Positions 23,247 to 34,095 of a stretch of 64,000 bases of DNA are shown in pieces. The notes under the pieces are model-generated. The model made no database searches. It was not told the DNA's origin and saw nothing but the letters and a program-made list of their open reading frames with translations. The stretch's first letter is position 1. Each line of letters begins with the position of its first letter. Origin of the DNA: Galerina marginata (taxonomy: Eukaryota > Basidiomycota > Agaricomycetes > Agaricales > Galerinaceae); NCBI GenBank assembly GCA_023014335.1, contig JAECYW010000021.1, positions 806,001-870,000 on the forward strand, given 5' to 3'. A program made the position numbers and the translations under genes.

Positions 23247-24830
23247 CGTGCGAGTTGAGGTTGTTGGGAACAGCGACTCTGGCCTATACCAACTGACGAA
23301 TCAGAGTGCCTTCCTCTTGCTGAAGCAGGCGACACTCACTGCATGATCCCAAAAATGACGGGCTTCCCTCCAGAAAATCCGAATGTGTCTTTCATCGTAT
23401 TTGCTTGTCAGAAAGTGAAGATGCAGTGTCAAGAAGAGGCAGAAGAGGCTATACCCGTGTTTATAGAGGAGCTGGTTATGGTTATGTGAGAGGGTTGTCT
23501 AGAGGGAATGAACCTACATACCACGAGCAAATTTATCCAACTTAACACTAAGCTTGACCTCAGAAACACCATAAGTAGCAACACAGATAGTTCCGTCGAC
23601 ATTTCCAACGGCAACAGTGTCGTCATCGACGCCAATTTTCATTTCACTTCATGTCCACGCAGACAGGCTTCTGATGTTAATGCCGGTCTTGACGACTTCT
23701 TGGTGCATTCTGCCACAGTCGAGGAGTTGTTTTCGTCAATAACTCTGAGTTGATATGATACCTAGGTATAGTTAGACATGACTATCACCTTCAAAAGAGA
23801 AAGCAAAAATTACTGACAAGTACCCGAAGTCAAAGATGAGGAAAATGGAAGAACCATCGGAACTGAAATTCAAATCCTAGCTCTAAAGTGAGAATGGCGG
23901 TCGACACGAGATATGAAAAACTGCCACAAACCAGATAAACATCCGACTCTCCGTCTGACTTCGCCCGAAATAGCGGTGACATGCCTGAGATCATCTAAAC
24001 CGAGACACATGAGGAATCTCTTCAAAATGGAGAAGTTCGGCCTAATAATACTTACCACCTGTGCAAACCGACTTAGCCCCTGCCTCCAGCGTTCGTCCAT
24101 TATTCAAAAAATGTTGAGTTCGGTAGAACCTGGATGAAGAAAAAACATGAGACGTCTGTTCCACAGCCGATTCGATAGGCTTACTGACTGCCATACACCT
24201 CGCAGCGTTATAGTCTACTTTGAATCCCTATCTCAGGGTAGGAAGTAGTTTAAAGTGTCGAGAAGGACAGGGGGAAGCTCTTGAGTCGGGGTATAGTGAA
24301 AACACGAAGAGAGAGCGCGGACATGTCGAGGATCCGGAAATGAGGGATAGATTATTGGAAGAAGAAGTCCTCCAAGCTTCGATGAACCGCTCTGAACAAC
24401 CGATGCAACCAGTGAGGTGCTCCAAGCTGTAGGCTAGTTCACTTAGGCCAGAGGAGATATTACGACGTAAGCACCGTATGCGACCCGTAGGTGCACTCAA
24501 GCGCAGTCGATAGTAAGATAGTAGAGCACCAGCACGGCGGAGGGCCACGCTAAGCGCTCGAAGGTGATGGAGGAAGATAGAGAAACTGAAAACGGATCCA
24601 CCGAGGTTTCTGACAAACAAAACCAAACACTGGGAATTGAGACGAAAATCAAATCAAGGGGATGCATGACGGATGGGCGCAACCGAGCAGGGTATAAGCG
24701 TCCTCGAAGATTGATGTTCTTTGTCTGGATGGCGGAATCAGTGGGACTTGAAGAGAAACTGATGAGTGTAAGACTTACACTTGGACTTTGAGCAATATAA
24801 AGACGAGCGTTGCCCATATTGACTTGACGA
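23217..24830 (+). other. inner part of right arm, no gene assigned
   Basis: Mirror of 8,926-10,538. A plus-strand frame from 23,343 encodes a CQKVKMQCQEEAEEAIPVF stretch followed by a Gly/Tyr-rich tail. Another of 81 codons is at 23,508-23,753. The opposite strand has the spliced frames described for the left arm. No family is recognised. Confidence 0.4.
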
Positions 24831-25159
24831 ATGAGTGGCAGAGCGTCGGGGGAGTGGGCGATGGAGGTGGGCGATCAAGTGGGCACAAGCTCCCTAATAA
24901 ACGATTTGGCATCGGAAAAAATGAGTGGCGAAGACATGAAGGTCTTTGTCGGATGTAAGGCTAGTTTGGGCGACGAAGTGGGCGCGAGGCATTCCAATAT
25001 CGTGACGGAAAGAAAAGTCACGTCACAGAACCGCCTGAGGACTTTGATTTGGTTTCGAGAAGGGGCGCGAGGCATTCCAAATTCCTCTTGCGACAGACCA
25101 CTATGTACGAACGCCAGGAAGCTGACCGTCAGGAAGACCCAATGGACGACCAAGACGAC

Positions 25160-25312
25160 GACCATAACTTGAACGTTTCTCGGGCAGGAAGCGTGTATCT
25201 TGACGCTGAAGACCATAACTCGAACGCATCTCGGGCAGGAAGCGTGTATCTTGACGCTGACGACCACAACTCGAACGCCTCTCGGGCAGAAAGCGTGTGT
25301 CTTGACCCTGAT
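25160..25312 (+). repeat. 51-nt coding tandem repeat (3 units), right arm
   Basis: Three in-frame 51-nt units differing at a few bases, each encoding a DHNSNASRAGSVYLDA-like motif within the decayed passenger gene. Confidence 0.8.
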
Positions 25313-28059
25313 GATAAGTCTGAAAACGGCCCCATGAGTGCCCAAACGACACCTCGACCCCTTCATAGTAAACTCCCCACCAACCCAGCTGCCTTTGCCC
25401 TTTCCTCTGGCAGGAATGGCCCCAGGCACCCAATCCATTCCCAAGTGCCAACAACTTCTCATTTTGGCGTATCCTCCTTCTTGGGCCCACCAGACTCGAT
25501 CCGCGCGCTCGCCCTGGGCCGAGTACGTTCTCAGATGCCTTCAGCAGCGGGCTTCCCCGCCTGGGACCCATAACGCAACACCACCCTGATATCAACATGG
25601 ACATGAACATGGTACTCGGCTCCAATCCTTGGGAAGAGTCGTCCGTTCTCGGTAAGCGCGTCGAGCACGATAGGCCTTTGTTGTTTTTACCAGATCCGGA
25701 TTCTCCACTGAATCAAACCAATGCCTTGGTTACGCCGGTAAGCCGCTGTAAAGGACCTAACAACCTGTCTGGCTGACGTCGAACACCTATAGACTCCAAA
25801 GCGTCCAAAGGTATTCAAAGAGCTAGAACCTGTGCCGATTTATCCCACACACAGAGTTCGCCAGACCAATGCGACTCTGGTGAAGATGAATTCGAAATAT
25901 AAGACGGAGCTGAATAACCACTTCGATCCGACAGGAACCTTTCAGAAAGGTTTACTGGCAACATTCAGGGCGGAAGCCGAGTCAATGCTCAACACCGTTC
26001 AGCGAGAGCATGAACAGCGCATGCAGAAGTTGGAACATGACTACGGGGTGAGGGAGAAGGATTTGGAGGCAAAGGCAAAGAGCTTGCATGCGGAAGCAGA
26101 GAGGTTGAAACGCGAATCGGAGGCAAAGATGGAAGTGGAGCAGCAGGAGCAGCAGGTATCGACGAGGGAACAGCAGGTGGGCCAATGTTGATCGTTCTGG
26201 ATGGGTCTTGTTGATAAATCCGTTTGCAAGGAGAGACTTGCGTGGTGCACAAGAGGTCGAAAGGTTGAAGGCCCTCATTGTTTGACAGGTCGAAGAGGCG
26301 AAAGAGCGCATTGCTCAAGAGCTCGAAGAAGCGAACGCGAAGGTACGCGTGATTTCCAACTGTGATCGTTACCGAGCCCATTCAAACTTCTTGCAGAACG
26401 CAGACCAAGAAAGGAGACGCGTAGAATTGGAGCAAGAAATTGAAGAGACCCGGCGCACGAAGCGTCAGACAGAAAATTTATTGACTGATAGATTGAAAGA
26501 GCTCCAGGTCAGTCATAGTGGCTGTGAGGACTGGCAAAAACTGACAACTCACTTAGGCCAAAAAGGATGAGGAGATAGCTGCCGCCATCCAAAGGCAAAA
26601 CCGAATGAATTCCGAAAAGGTTCGCCCATGCTCAAATTTCCGCTACCGTCGTCTTCTTATCTTTTTGTAGGAAAAAAATAAGGCATCATCATCCATGGGG
26701 ACCAATGGACAGGCCAACAAAGGGAAAGAGCGCGAAGTGGTATGTGTTCATGTTTTGTCTTCTGCATTGCCTCATGTCGTGCACAGAGTGATGAGGGGCC
26801 GCCCTCCAACAAATCAGCGTCGACTAAACCTCCGCCTCGAGATCAGAACTGACAACCACCCGATTCAGGAGAAAGCCGTCCTGAAGGCGTGGACGATTGC
26901 GAACCATCTGAAGACGAGGTATAAGACAAACGCCCAAAACTTCAGCGCCGCCGAACGCAGGGCCTAAGCTGGGCTTCTATCAAGAGCAAAAAATCAAAGC
27001 AGTACGCTCAGGAGCGACCGGTCCTTGAGGCATCGGTACGTCGTATTGAAATTTCAATGGCGCCTGCTAGATAAAATATTGCAGGAAGCAGTCGACGAAG
27101 ACGTTGACATGAGTGAACCAGAAGGAAAATCCAACGAGACCGACGACGGCGAATCCAACGACGGCGAATCCGACAATGACGACGAGGCACCGCTAACGTT
27201 GGGAGCACTGAAAAAATTATTGCGAGAAGTCCTTAAAGGACAAACCAAACGCGGTGGCCGCAAATCCGATACCATTAGAGGCCGACGATCCAAGGTAAAC
27301 CCCGTAGAAGAGGAAAAGAAAATGGATGAAAAGTGGGAAAGAGCCAGCTACTGCGTTCGTGTTCCCCTCGGCCATTGAAACCTCCATTGACCCTGACCGA
27401 TATATAGCGCTTGGTTGGAACAGTCATGAAAGGGATGTTTGGAATTGAATCCGTGGAGGAGTACGCCGTCCACGAACCACCTGAATCCACACATGTCCGG
27501 CACTTTGATCGAGAAGAACAAAATGGGCCTGATAAAGATGACCTCCGAATCGATGAGAGACAAGATCTCATCGGCCTGGAATACGAGAGTGATGGAAATC
27601 CTCCTTGATGCCGTGTTAGAAGGAAAGAGGAAAGCAACAGCCTGGGACGATCTCCCAGACCGTTCCGATGATTATTTGATGGAGATAATCCAGGATCAAA
27701 TAGAACGCGCCCGGACAACCTGGAGGAATGCTCAACCAAAACTCCTGGAATCTGGCGAGGTTGAGAGCTTGAATGAGGTTGAAAAGAGGATGATAGAATC
27801 GAAGGAGGTCACGGAAAAGATGAAACGAGCGAACATGAGGCGCATCCACGTAAGGTTTTCGATTCTTCATGTCCTATGGAGTGTCTGAAGGCCGTTGTAG
27901 CGACGTGACCGTAGGGTTGAAACAATCAAGCGCACGATCGAGAGAAAAAGGGATGAAGGGGCAACCGACATAGCGATATGGGAATGGTTGGAAACACTGG
28001 TTACGCAACTCGGCCCCGAAGGTATGAGCTCTGACGAAAGCGACATAGCGGCATGGAGG

Positions 28060-28872
28060 AGGTCTTTACTGTGCCCCACCCGGAATGGGCGGATTCCGCC
28101 GGATTCCGGTGCATTCTGGCGGAATATTTCCATTCCGCCCCAGCCAAAAGTGCAAATTCCACCGGAATATTGCCAAAAATGCTGATTCCGCCGGAATTTA
28201 TTCCGGAAAAAAACCGGAATGGGACCGGAACGGAATGATCTGACATAAATATGGGTTTGATGCCATCAAAACGAGTCCGAGAACCTTGAAAACGGTGGAG
28301 GAATAGCCACAATAGTCTCAATTTCAGTGATTTTCAGACTAACTCACTCAATTCTTCACCGCAAAATGAGTTCTCAGGTTTGTTGATGGTATTTATAGTT
28401 GTTTGTGTGTGTTAGGACCCCTGAGAATCACTCTTTTGCCAATCTTATGGTGGGAACACATAACTTGGCACATTTTGCATCCCTGCAAATAGTCTGGGCG
28501 TGGAAGTGATAAATCCACCAACTGTACTCACCAAAAATAGAACATTCTGACTATAATAAAGTTAAATAAACAGCAACACACCTATGAGCTGCACTCTATG
28601 TTGTGCCCCATTCCTGAGCAAATTTGAGTCTATTCACTCCACCGGAATCTGCTGGAATTTGTGATTATTTGTAAAAATGTGATTCCAGTCTATTCCGGTT
28701 CATTCCGGTGGATTCCGGTGGATTCCGGTCTACCATTCCGCCGGAATCCACTGGAATCCACCGGAATTTCCCCCTTTTTCAGGCTTATTTGCTCAAATTC
28801 CACCGGATTCCACCGGATTCCAGCGGAATCCGGCCATTCCGGCCGGAATAGGTGGGGCAAGGTAAAGTACAG
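28060..28872 (+). mobile_element. 813-bp non-autonomous TIR element (MITE-like)
   Basis: The left arm gives the empty site. Here GCATGGAGG is present on both sides (28,051-28,059 and 28,873-28,881), a 9-bp target duplication. Ends are imperfect inverted repeats: CTTTACTGTGCCCCACC at the left and CTTTACCTTGCCCCACC read inward from the right. The interior is full of short CCACCGGAATTCC-like repeats near both ends and has no coding frame. The 9-bp duplication would fit a Mutator-like or related superfamily; assignment is open. Confidence 0.85.
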
Positions 28873-29418
28873 GCATGGAGGTCCTCTATGTCAGATCCCT
28901 CAATTGGCGAAGGAGTGCCGAAAAGGAAATGGATTTCATCGACAAGCAAAGGAGAACCGACAGGAAATTGTTCTCCAATAAAGGTAGCAAACCCACTCTT
29001 CGGCTGCGGAAGTCCGGACATGGGAATACCGGGCGAAACCCGCCGAAAGGAAAATCCAAGAGCCTCTTCGACAAGCACTATTTGGCCAATCACAAGAACG
29101 TGAAAAACCTGAAGCTGAAGAAGGGCGACGGCGAGAATCTGCAATGGCTCAACATCGGAGTCCATTCTATGTTAAGGAAATGAGTTCGAGCTTTGTATTT
29201 GCCTAAGTCGATACTTACCCTGAATACATCGGGATTTACGATGAAGATAAGCGCATAACGGAAAGTAAGACGTCAGAAGGGACTAGAAGAGAAAAAGTAA
29301 GCACAACTTTTCAAATGAAATAAGGGCGGAAAGTGACTCACGGTAAGAGGGTAGGGAGTGGTGAAAACGCAGCAGCAGATGGAGAAGTTCGTAGTTAGTA
29401 GGAGAGATAAAATTAATG

Positions 29419-29891
29419 CGACAGTCCTCAGAGCCGTCTGTAGGACCGTCTTCGTCGCGGAGGGTTGAGGGCCGACAGTCTTCAGAGCTATCTGTAGGAC
29501 CGTCTTCGTCGTGGAGCGTTGAGGGCCGTGGCCAGGAGAGAACGAGACGAGCTCGTGCGACAGTCCTCAGAGCTATCTGTAGGACCAGTGCGAAGAGAAG
29601 TCCTGCTTGACAGTCCTCGGGGCATCACGAGAACCGAGACCAATGCGTGTAGTTGACGTTGAGTAATCGCCATAAAATTCTTCTTGAAATCAGGCCGCAG
29701 ATCGGTCCTGCTTGACGGTCCTCAGAGTATCATGAAGGACCGGGACTTGCATGTTGTTGAGGTCGAGTAATGGCCATGGAACCCGCCTTGAAGTTACGCG
29801 ACAGATCAGTTAAGATGGAGGGGAAGGCTAAAGGTGGAGAGTTGGCCGAAAAAGTGCCGCTTGACAGTCCTCAAGAGCATCTCGAGGACTG
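29419..29891 (-). repeat. GGTCCT-type hairpin array (right copy)
   Basis: Units mirroring the left arm lie at 29,419-29,450, 29,474-29,504, 29,559-29,587 and 29,609-29,636. Two more, outside the duplicated arm, are at 29,714-29,742 (GGTCCT...AGGACC) and 29,865-29,891, whose stem is CAGTCCTC/GAGGACTG without the G-T mispair seen elsewhere. The array starts 236 bp beyond the passenger gene end. Confidence 0.75.
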
Positions 29892-30245
29892 GCACTACAG
29901 GGTGAGGGGTGAGAATGGACTGGGGAGATGAAAACGACGGCTGCATGTTTGGCACAGGCGTCCCACACAAACAAGTTCACTTGACTCAGTGCCCGCTCAG
30001 TTCAGTGCCCGCTCTATTTGGCACGACCATGAGATACAAACTTGAAACGACATTCATGATCGCCACTTCCAAGTCAAAGTCACTTCCACTGTCGTCCACT
30101 CCAGCCACAAATCCCACTATCACCTGGTAAGTTTCCATCGTTATTTTTATTTATCTTTTGTCTTGAATTATTTTCCTTACCGTTTTCTTTTCTTTCAGAT
30201 ACCCTCACCGCCGTGGTCGCTCGCCATCGTCCTACCGTTGCCACA
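29892..30245 (+). other. spacer between hairpin arrays, no gene seen
   Basis: Contains a short direct repeat (CAGTGCCCGCTC at about 29,988 and 30,003) and GTTTGGCACAGG at 29,947, which resembles GTTTGGCGCC near the 37.6-kb array. No gene. Confidence 0.4.
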
Positions 30246-30466
30246 CTCCTTCGTGTTGATACACACTGAGTTGGCATTCCGAACATTGGGTTCTCTCGCG
30301 CTGACACTGAGCTGGATTTCCCGACATTGCAAACCGTCCTCCCCGTGGATTACCGTTGCCACACTCCTTCGTGTTGATACACACTGAGTTGGCATTGCGA
30401 ACAATGGCATCCTCCCCGTTGGATCACCGTTGCCCCCGTAACTCCTTCGCGCTGATACGCACTGAG
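30246..30466 (-). repeat. CTCAGTGTGT-type hairpin array, upstream of transposase derivative
   Basis: Units at 30,246-30,270, 30,364-30,388 and 30,442-30,466, plus a degenerate one near 30,293-30,311. Read on the minus strand they match the array at 15,138-15,381. The third unit changes GTGT/ACAC to a GCG/CGC-containing stem, again altering both strands. The array ends about 100 bp before the ATG at 30,568. Confidence 0.6.
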
Positions 30467-30567
30467 TTGGGCTCTTCAACAGACCATCGCAGTTGACCGC
30501 ACTCTTCGACGCCAGGATCTTTATCCCGGATACTCCTCTCTTTTGTGTATGATCCATTGAGACTGAG

Positions 30568-32502
30568 TTGTCCCGGAAGCCGAGACTGCCGACCTCAAGG
30601 CATTTCCTATCCTTCAACAACCTCTCTTCGTCTATCCATGTTATTCCTTCTAGAAACGCAGCAACGACATACAACTGTCTTTGCGAACAGTGCATCCTGG
30701 ATTGTGGGCATGGTCCTGATGGTTCACCTCTGGGGAAAACCCTGCCGCTAGCCCAGCGCATCCCCCATCTCAGGCGTGTGCAAGCTGAGGCGGCTGTCCG
30801 TAAAGCCACGGTTAGCCAGCAGCGACTGGACACTTCTTCTATTCTCCGAGGTCCCTCGCAATCGGCTTCGACTCCCCGTGCTCGTCCAGAGGTTCTTCCC
30901 TCTGGGCCTCTCTCCCCTCCTGCGGGCAGCAAGGCTAAGCTTGACAAGCGCGAGCGAGACCGCCGCACCGCGAAAGCCCACAAGATCCTTGATGTCGTCG
31001 AGCGTAGGTCGCAAGAATGCCGCCAAGCACTTAGTTCTCCTGCGTTCTCACTTGCCGACCTCACAAACTTGTGTCAGGAAATTAGCCAACTTCAGAAGTC
31101 TTTCGATGCTGTGAAGCGCGACGTACCCACAGTTAATCAGCCCGCAAAGTCATTGTTGGCGAACGTCTTGCCCACCTTCAGAGCAGCTATAGCGAGTTTT
31201 GTACCGCACATCCTGTACCTGAAGAACCGGAACTCTACAATACAGGTGAATTTGATTTCGCCTCGAATCTATGCTTCTTTTATCTTACTCCTGATCTATT
31301 CTTCAGATCATCTTTTTGACTTGCCAATCAATGCCAATGATCCTTTTGCTCAGATCGCCATGCTCATTGCTGTTGTTTGCAACGTGATGATCGGTGCGAG
31401 CCGCCGTCTTGGGGATCTCATTGTCGGCCTCCTCACAGTCATGCTGGCTTGGTCTGTTTACGGTCGTTCTGGGAAGCTGGACGCACACCAGCAATTTGTT
31501 GTTGATCAAGTTCCGGTCACTCTCAATACGGTGTTGAAGAGGTTCAATCTAGATGGCAAGACAGAGATTCATGCAGTTTGCCCAGCCTGCCATTGTACAT
31601 ACCCCCCCTAAATTTATTCCAGGATCTGATAGGCCCATCTACCCCGAAGAGTGCACCAACAATCCAGACCCTGATACGACCTGCACAGGTACATCCTGTC
31701 TTGGATGGAAGACCTAACCGCTCTGCATCCTGACGGTACGCTCATGGTGGTGTTTCCCTTTTGAACGTGTGATTGGGCAGCTCCAACGACTTCCAAGTAA
31801 TCATAAATTTGGTATGTTGTTTCTTGATGCATCAACGCAGTCTTTTGTTGATAATATCCTTAGGTGACTTAGAGGGCTCCATGCTGTCATCATTTTCACG
31901 CACAGCTCGATTAAAGCACTGGCTTTCTCGCCCGGATTGCCCTCCGGCCCTCAAGGAGTGCAAGACTGTGTTCAATAAGGCCCTTGGTATCTTATCGAAC
32001 ACTGACCTTGAAGAAGATATCGCCTCTTCAGCTTTTGGTCCAGTGCCTGACGCTTTGCAAGCTATCATATCAGATCGTCAAGTGGCTCTTCGGGCTCGCC
32101 ATAAGTTCGACAATGTCTTTTATTCACGCCGAAGCACCCACGTCGGAAACAGTCAAGTCATGTTTTATCCGCGCGGCAATCTTGCCGCGTCTCCATTCCC
32201 GGGAACTATAGAATACATCATTGTCCGACAAGACTCTTCTATTGCATACGCCATTCGTCGACGACTTTCCTCCGCACCTGGAACAATTGATCCGTTCATC
32301 GCTTATCCTCATTTCCGTGCAACTATCTATTCACCCTCCCTATCTAACACCCTAGAACTTATCTCTCCTGAATGGGTCATGTGTCATTATGCCTGTTGGA
32401 ACATGGACTCGGATAGAGCGGTTGTTCTGACACTTTCCCGTGTAAGTTCTTGTATTACCTGTTGATAAAGATGTCGTCTAATCATCTAAACTATAGGACT
32501 AA
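30568..32502 (+). pseudogene. CMC transposase with catalytic core deleted
   Basis: The N-terminal part reads NCLCEQCILDCGHGPDG, then a coiled-coil stretch (ERRSQECRQALSSPAF, LCQEISQLQKSF), then TEIHAVCPACHCTYPP and a stop near 31,611. After about 31,740 the frame resumes with SWWCFPFERVIGQLQRLPSN, an intron (31,812-31,863), and the C-terminal region to LSR, an intron and D-stop at 32,500-32,502. Compared with the intact gene at 18,283-22,130, most of the tnp2 catalytic domain is missing, joined at about 31,690-31,740. It is an internal-deletion derivative of a different subfamily, not the same gene. It could only move with help from another copy. Confidence 0.75.
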
Positions 32503-32542
32503 AACGATCACACTCTCTATACCCGATGAGTGGCTGACGAGC

Positions 32543-32655
32543 GCACAATGAGCGGGCGCATTCTGGAAAGGGACTTTATATTTGAAATGAAATTCACCGT
32601 GTAAGGAAACTTTCCAAGATCCTTTTCACTTAAAATAGAAATTTTTCATTCACGT
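32543..32655 (-). repeat. 110-bp repeat, inverted copy of 11,541-11,650
   Basis: Located between the transposase derivative and the Plavaka fragment. Its sequence is the near reverse complement of 11,541-11,650, including GCGCATTCTGGAAAGG at its left end. Confidence 0.6.
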
Positions 32656-33270
32656 TGCTCGCCACTTGAAGTGTTTTGATGTTTACAACCGTATCACAAA
32701 TTTTCAACCTTCAAATCCGGCAGCTGGATTTACGAAATCCGTTGAACGACTTCGAGCGACGCCTTTTAGTTCCAGCCGAAGGTCGACCTAAACCACTACC
32801 CGCACATTTCGATACTGTGTTCGTACGCATGGCGAATGCTAACGAGAATCAATATCAACATACCAAAGGGACCTGCTTGGAAGGTCAGTTATTCATCCTG
32901 GAATCTCTCGTTCAAATATCTAATGCAATCCGTAGGACTTCGCGTTGCACAGTTTTGAGCAATCCTTCCAGAGCACCTCCGTCACGCTCGTTTACCAAAT
33001 CGTCTAGCCTGCGTCGAATGTTTACAGCCTTTCGGGCCCCTATCCTTTTACTCGCGCTTCACGGAACAACGGACCAGTCAGAGATTATTTCGCTCGACTC
33101 AATTGTTTCCAGCTGCTACCTCATCCCCATGTTCAGTGCTAAGTATCATCCTGCCAAGTGGGATAGCGACACAGCCCTCTAGGAGTGCAAGTCTTTCATT
33201 TTGAACCAGTATCTAACTATTCAGAACTTCGACCTCAAACATCACTCATGTATATGTCTAGATAATTTAT
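32656..33270 (+). pseudogene. Plavaka-type transposase, C-terminal fragment
   Basis: The frame includes LPAHFDTVFVRMANANENQ, CLEGQLFILESLVQISNAI, LAYVEWFTAF (after a frame change), then SEIISLDSIVSSCYLIPMF and ECKSFILNQYLTIQNFDLKH, with a TAG at 33,181. This is the C-terminal part of a Plavaka-type transposase, related to the minus-strand fragment at 1,500-2,340 and extending further. No catalytic region, several frame breaks. Confidence 0.6.
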
Positions 33271-33349
33271 AATTAATTGATGTATTATTATTGTATTGGC
33301 CACCCTTCAATAGCAACTAGGAGAGAGAAAAAATCTATACGATCACATA

Positions 33350-33757
33350 GTCTACAGTCTACAGAGTTAATAACAAAGCTGTAGTGACCTACCGAACCTA
33401 TTTTGGTCTCCGTAATAGAGGCCTCGACCACTCAGTTGCGGGCAGTAGTATTATGGCTGCTCAATGGTAGACTACAAAACTTATAATGTATTCAGTTGAC
33501 AAACAGATAGAGTGCCCTTGGTACTAGAAAAAAAATTGTATACAGAGTAACAGTACATTTAGATAGAACCACACAGCTGGGTACCAAGGCAAGAATGACA
33601 CGGACCACTGGTGTCGTTAGTCCTAAGAAGAATGAGTTTATATCCCAAAAGAAAATAAGTGAAATACATACACGGGAAAGGGTAAGAACGACAGTTTTTG
33701 TATCATCTAATTTCCACCGAGCATAATGGGATACGACATAGTCAAGTTGACCATTCC
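33350..33757 (-). pseudogene. CMC transposase tail and 3' flank, inverted copy of 1-410
   Basis: On the minus strand 33,757-33,617 reads VVSHYARWKLDDTKTVVLTLSR, then an intron and a TAA at 33,617-33,619. The following 270 bp match the 3' flank seen at 142-410. Bases 33,758-34,095 hold nothing recognisable. Confidence 0.6.
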
Positions 33758-34095
33758 GTTATGCGACAATGTACTCGATGGAAGCAGGAACAAGGCCACC
33801 TGACATCTTGCCATCTGGGCGATAAGCAGGTGAGAGAAGTGGGCGGAGAAAGTGGGGTAGAGAAGCGGGTGGAGATGGTGGGCGAAGAAAAGGAGGATGG
33901 AGGAAGAATTTACGAAGTCGCCCTCTAATAAATGGCGACCGACGAATAGGGTCCTGTCCCAGAACGGTTACACCTCGAGGTGTAAAAAGGCAAAGCTCAG
34001 CGAGGCTTACCATTGGACGGCAATGATGACTAGGATTGAAAACGTGCCGATACTCGAGTAGTAGTGGCTACTAGTCCTTTCATTCCTCTCGAATC

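Larger units (their letters stand above)
24831..29183 (+). pseudogene. decayed coiled-coil transposon passenger gene, right-arm copy
   Basis: Multi-exon gene read on the plus strand. The N-terminal part (24,831-25,570) carries three 17-residue repeats. After a frame change, exon 25,597-25,740 reads MDMNMVLGSNPWEES. Coiled-coil exons follow: 25,797-26,175 (REHEQRMQKLEHDYGVREKD), 26,290-26,341, 26,396-26,506, 26,556-26,620 and 26,671-26,738. Next come a Lys/Glu/Asp region (DEDVDMSEPEGK), MFGIESVEEYAVHEPPE, WNTRVMEILLDAVLEGK, RRVETIKRTIERKRDEG, MSSDESDIAAW and a basic tail ending at 29,183. In-frame stops and shifts occur near 25,572, 26,830, 27,380 and 27,560. The 813-bp insertion breaks it at 28,060. 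Function unknown; similar proteins are abundant in agaricomycete repeats. Confidence 0.6.
23217..29719 (-). repeat. right arm of giant inverted repeat
   Basis: This is the reverse complement of 4,859-10,538 plus an 813-bp insertion (28,060-28,872) and its 9-bp duplication. Identity ends at 29,719, inside a hairpin repeat; further hairpin units continue to 29,891 in this copy only. Confidence 0.95.

Noticed and set aside
4859..29719. Classic TIR transposon with 5.7-kb inverted ends
   Set aside because: No target duplication at the outer edges, and the edge falls within a hairpin unit that continues on one side, so the term is not justified although a composite mobile unit remains possible.
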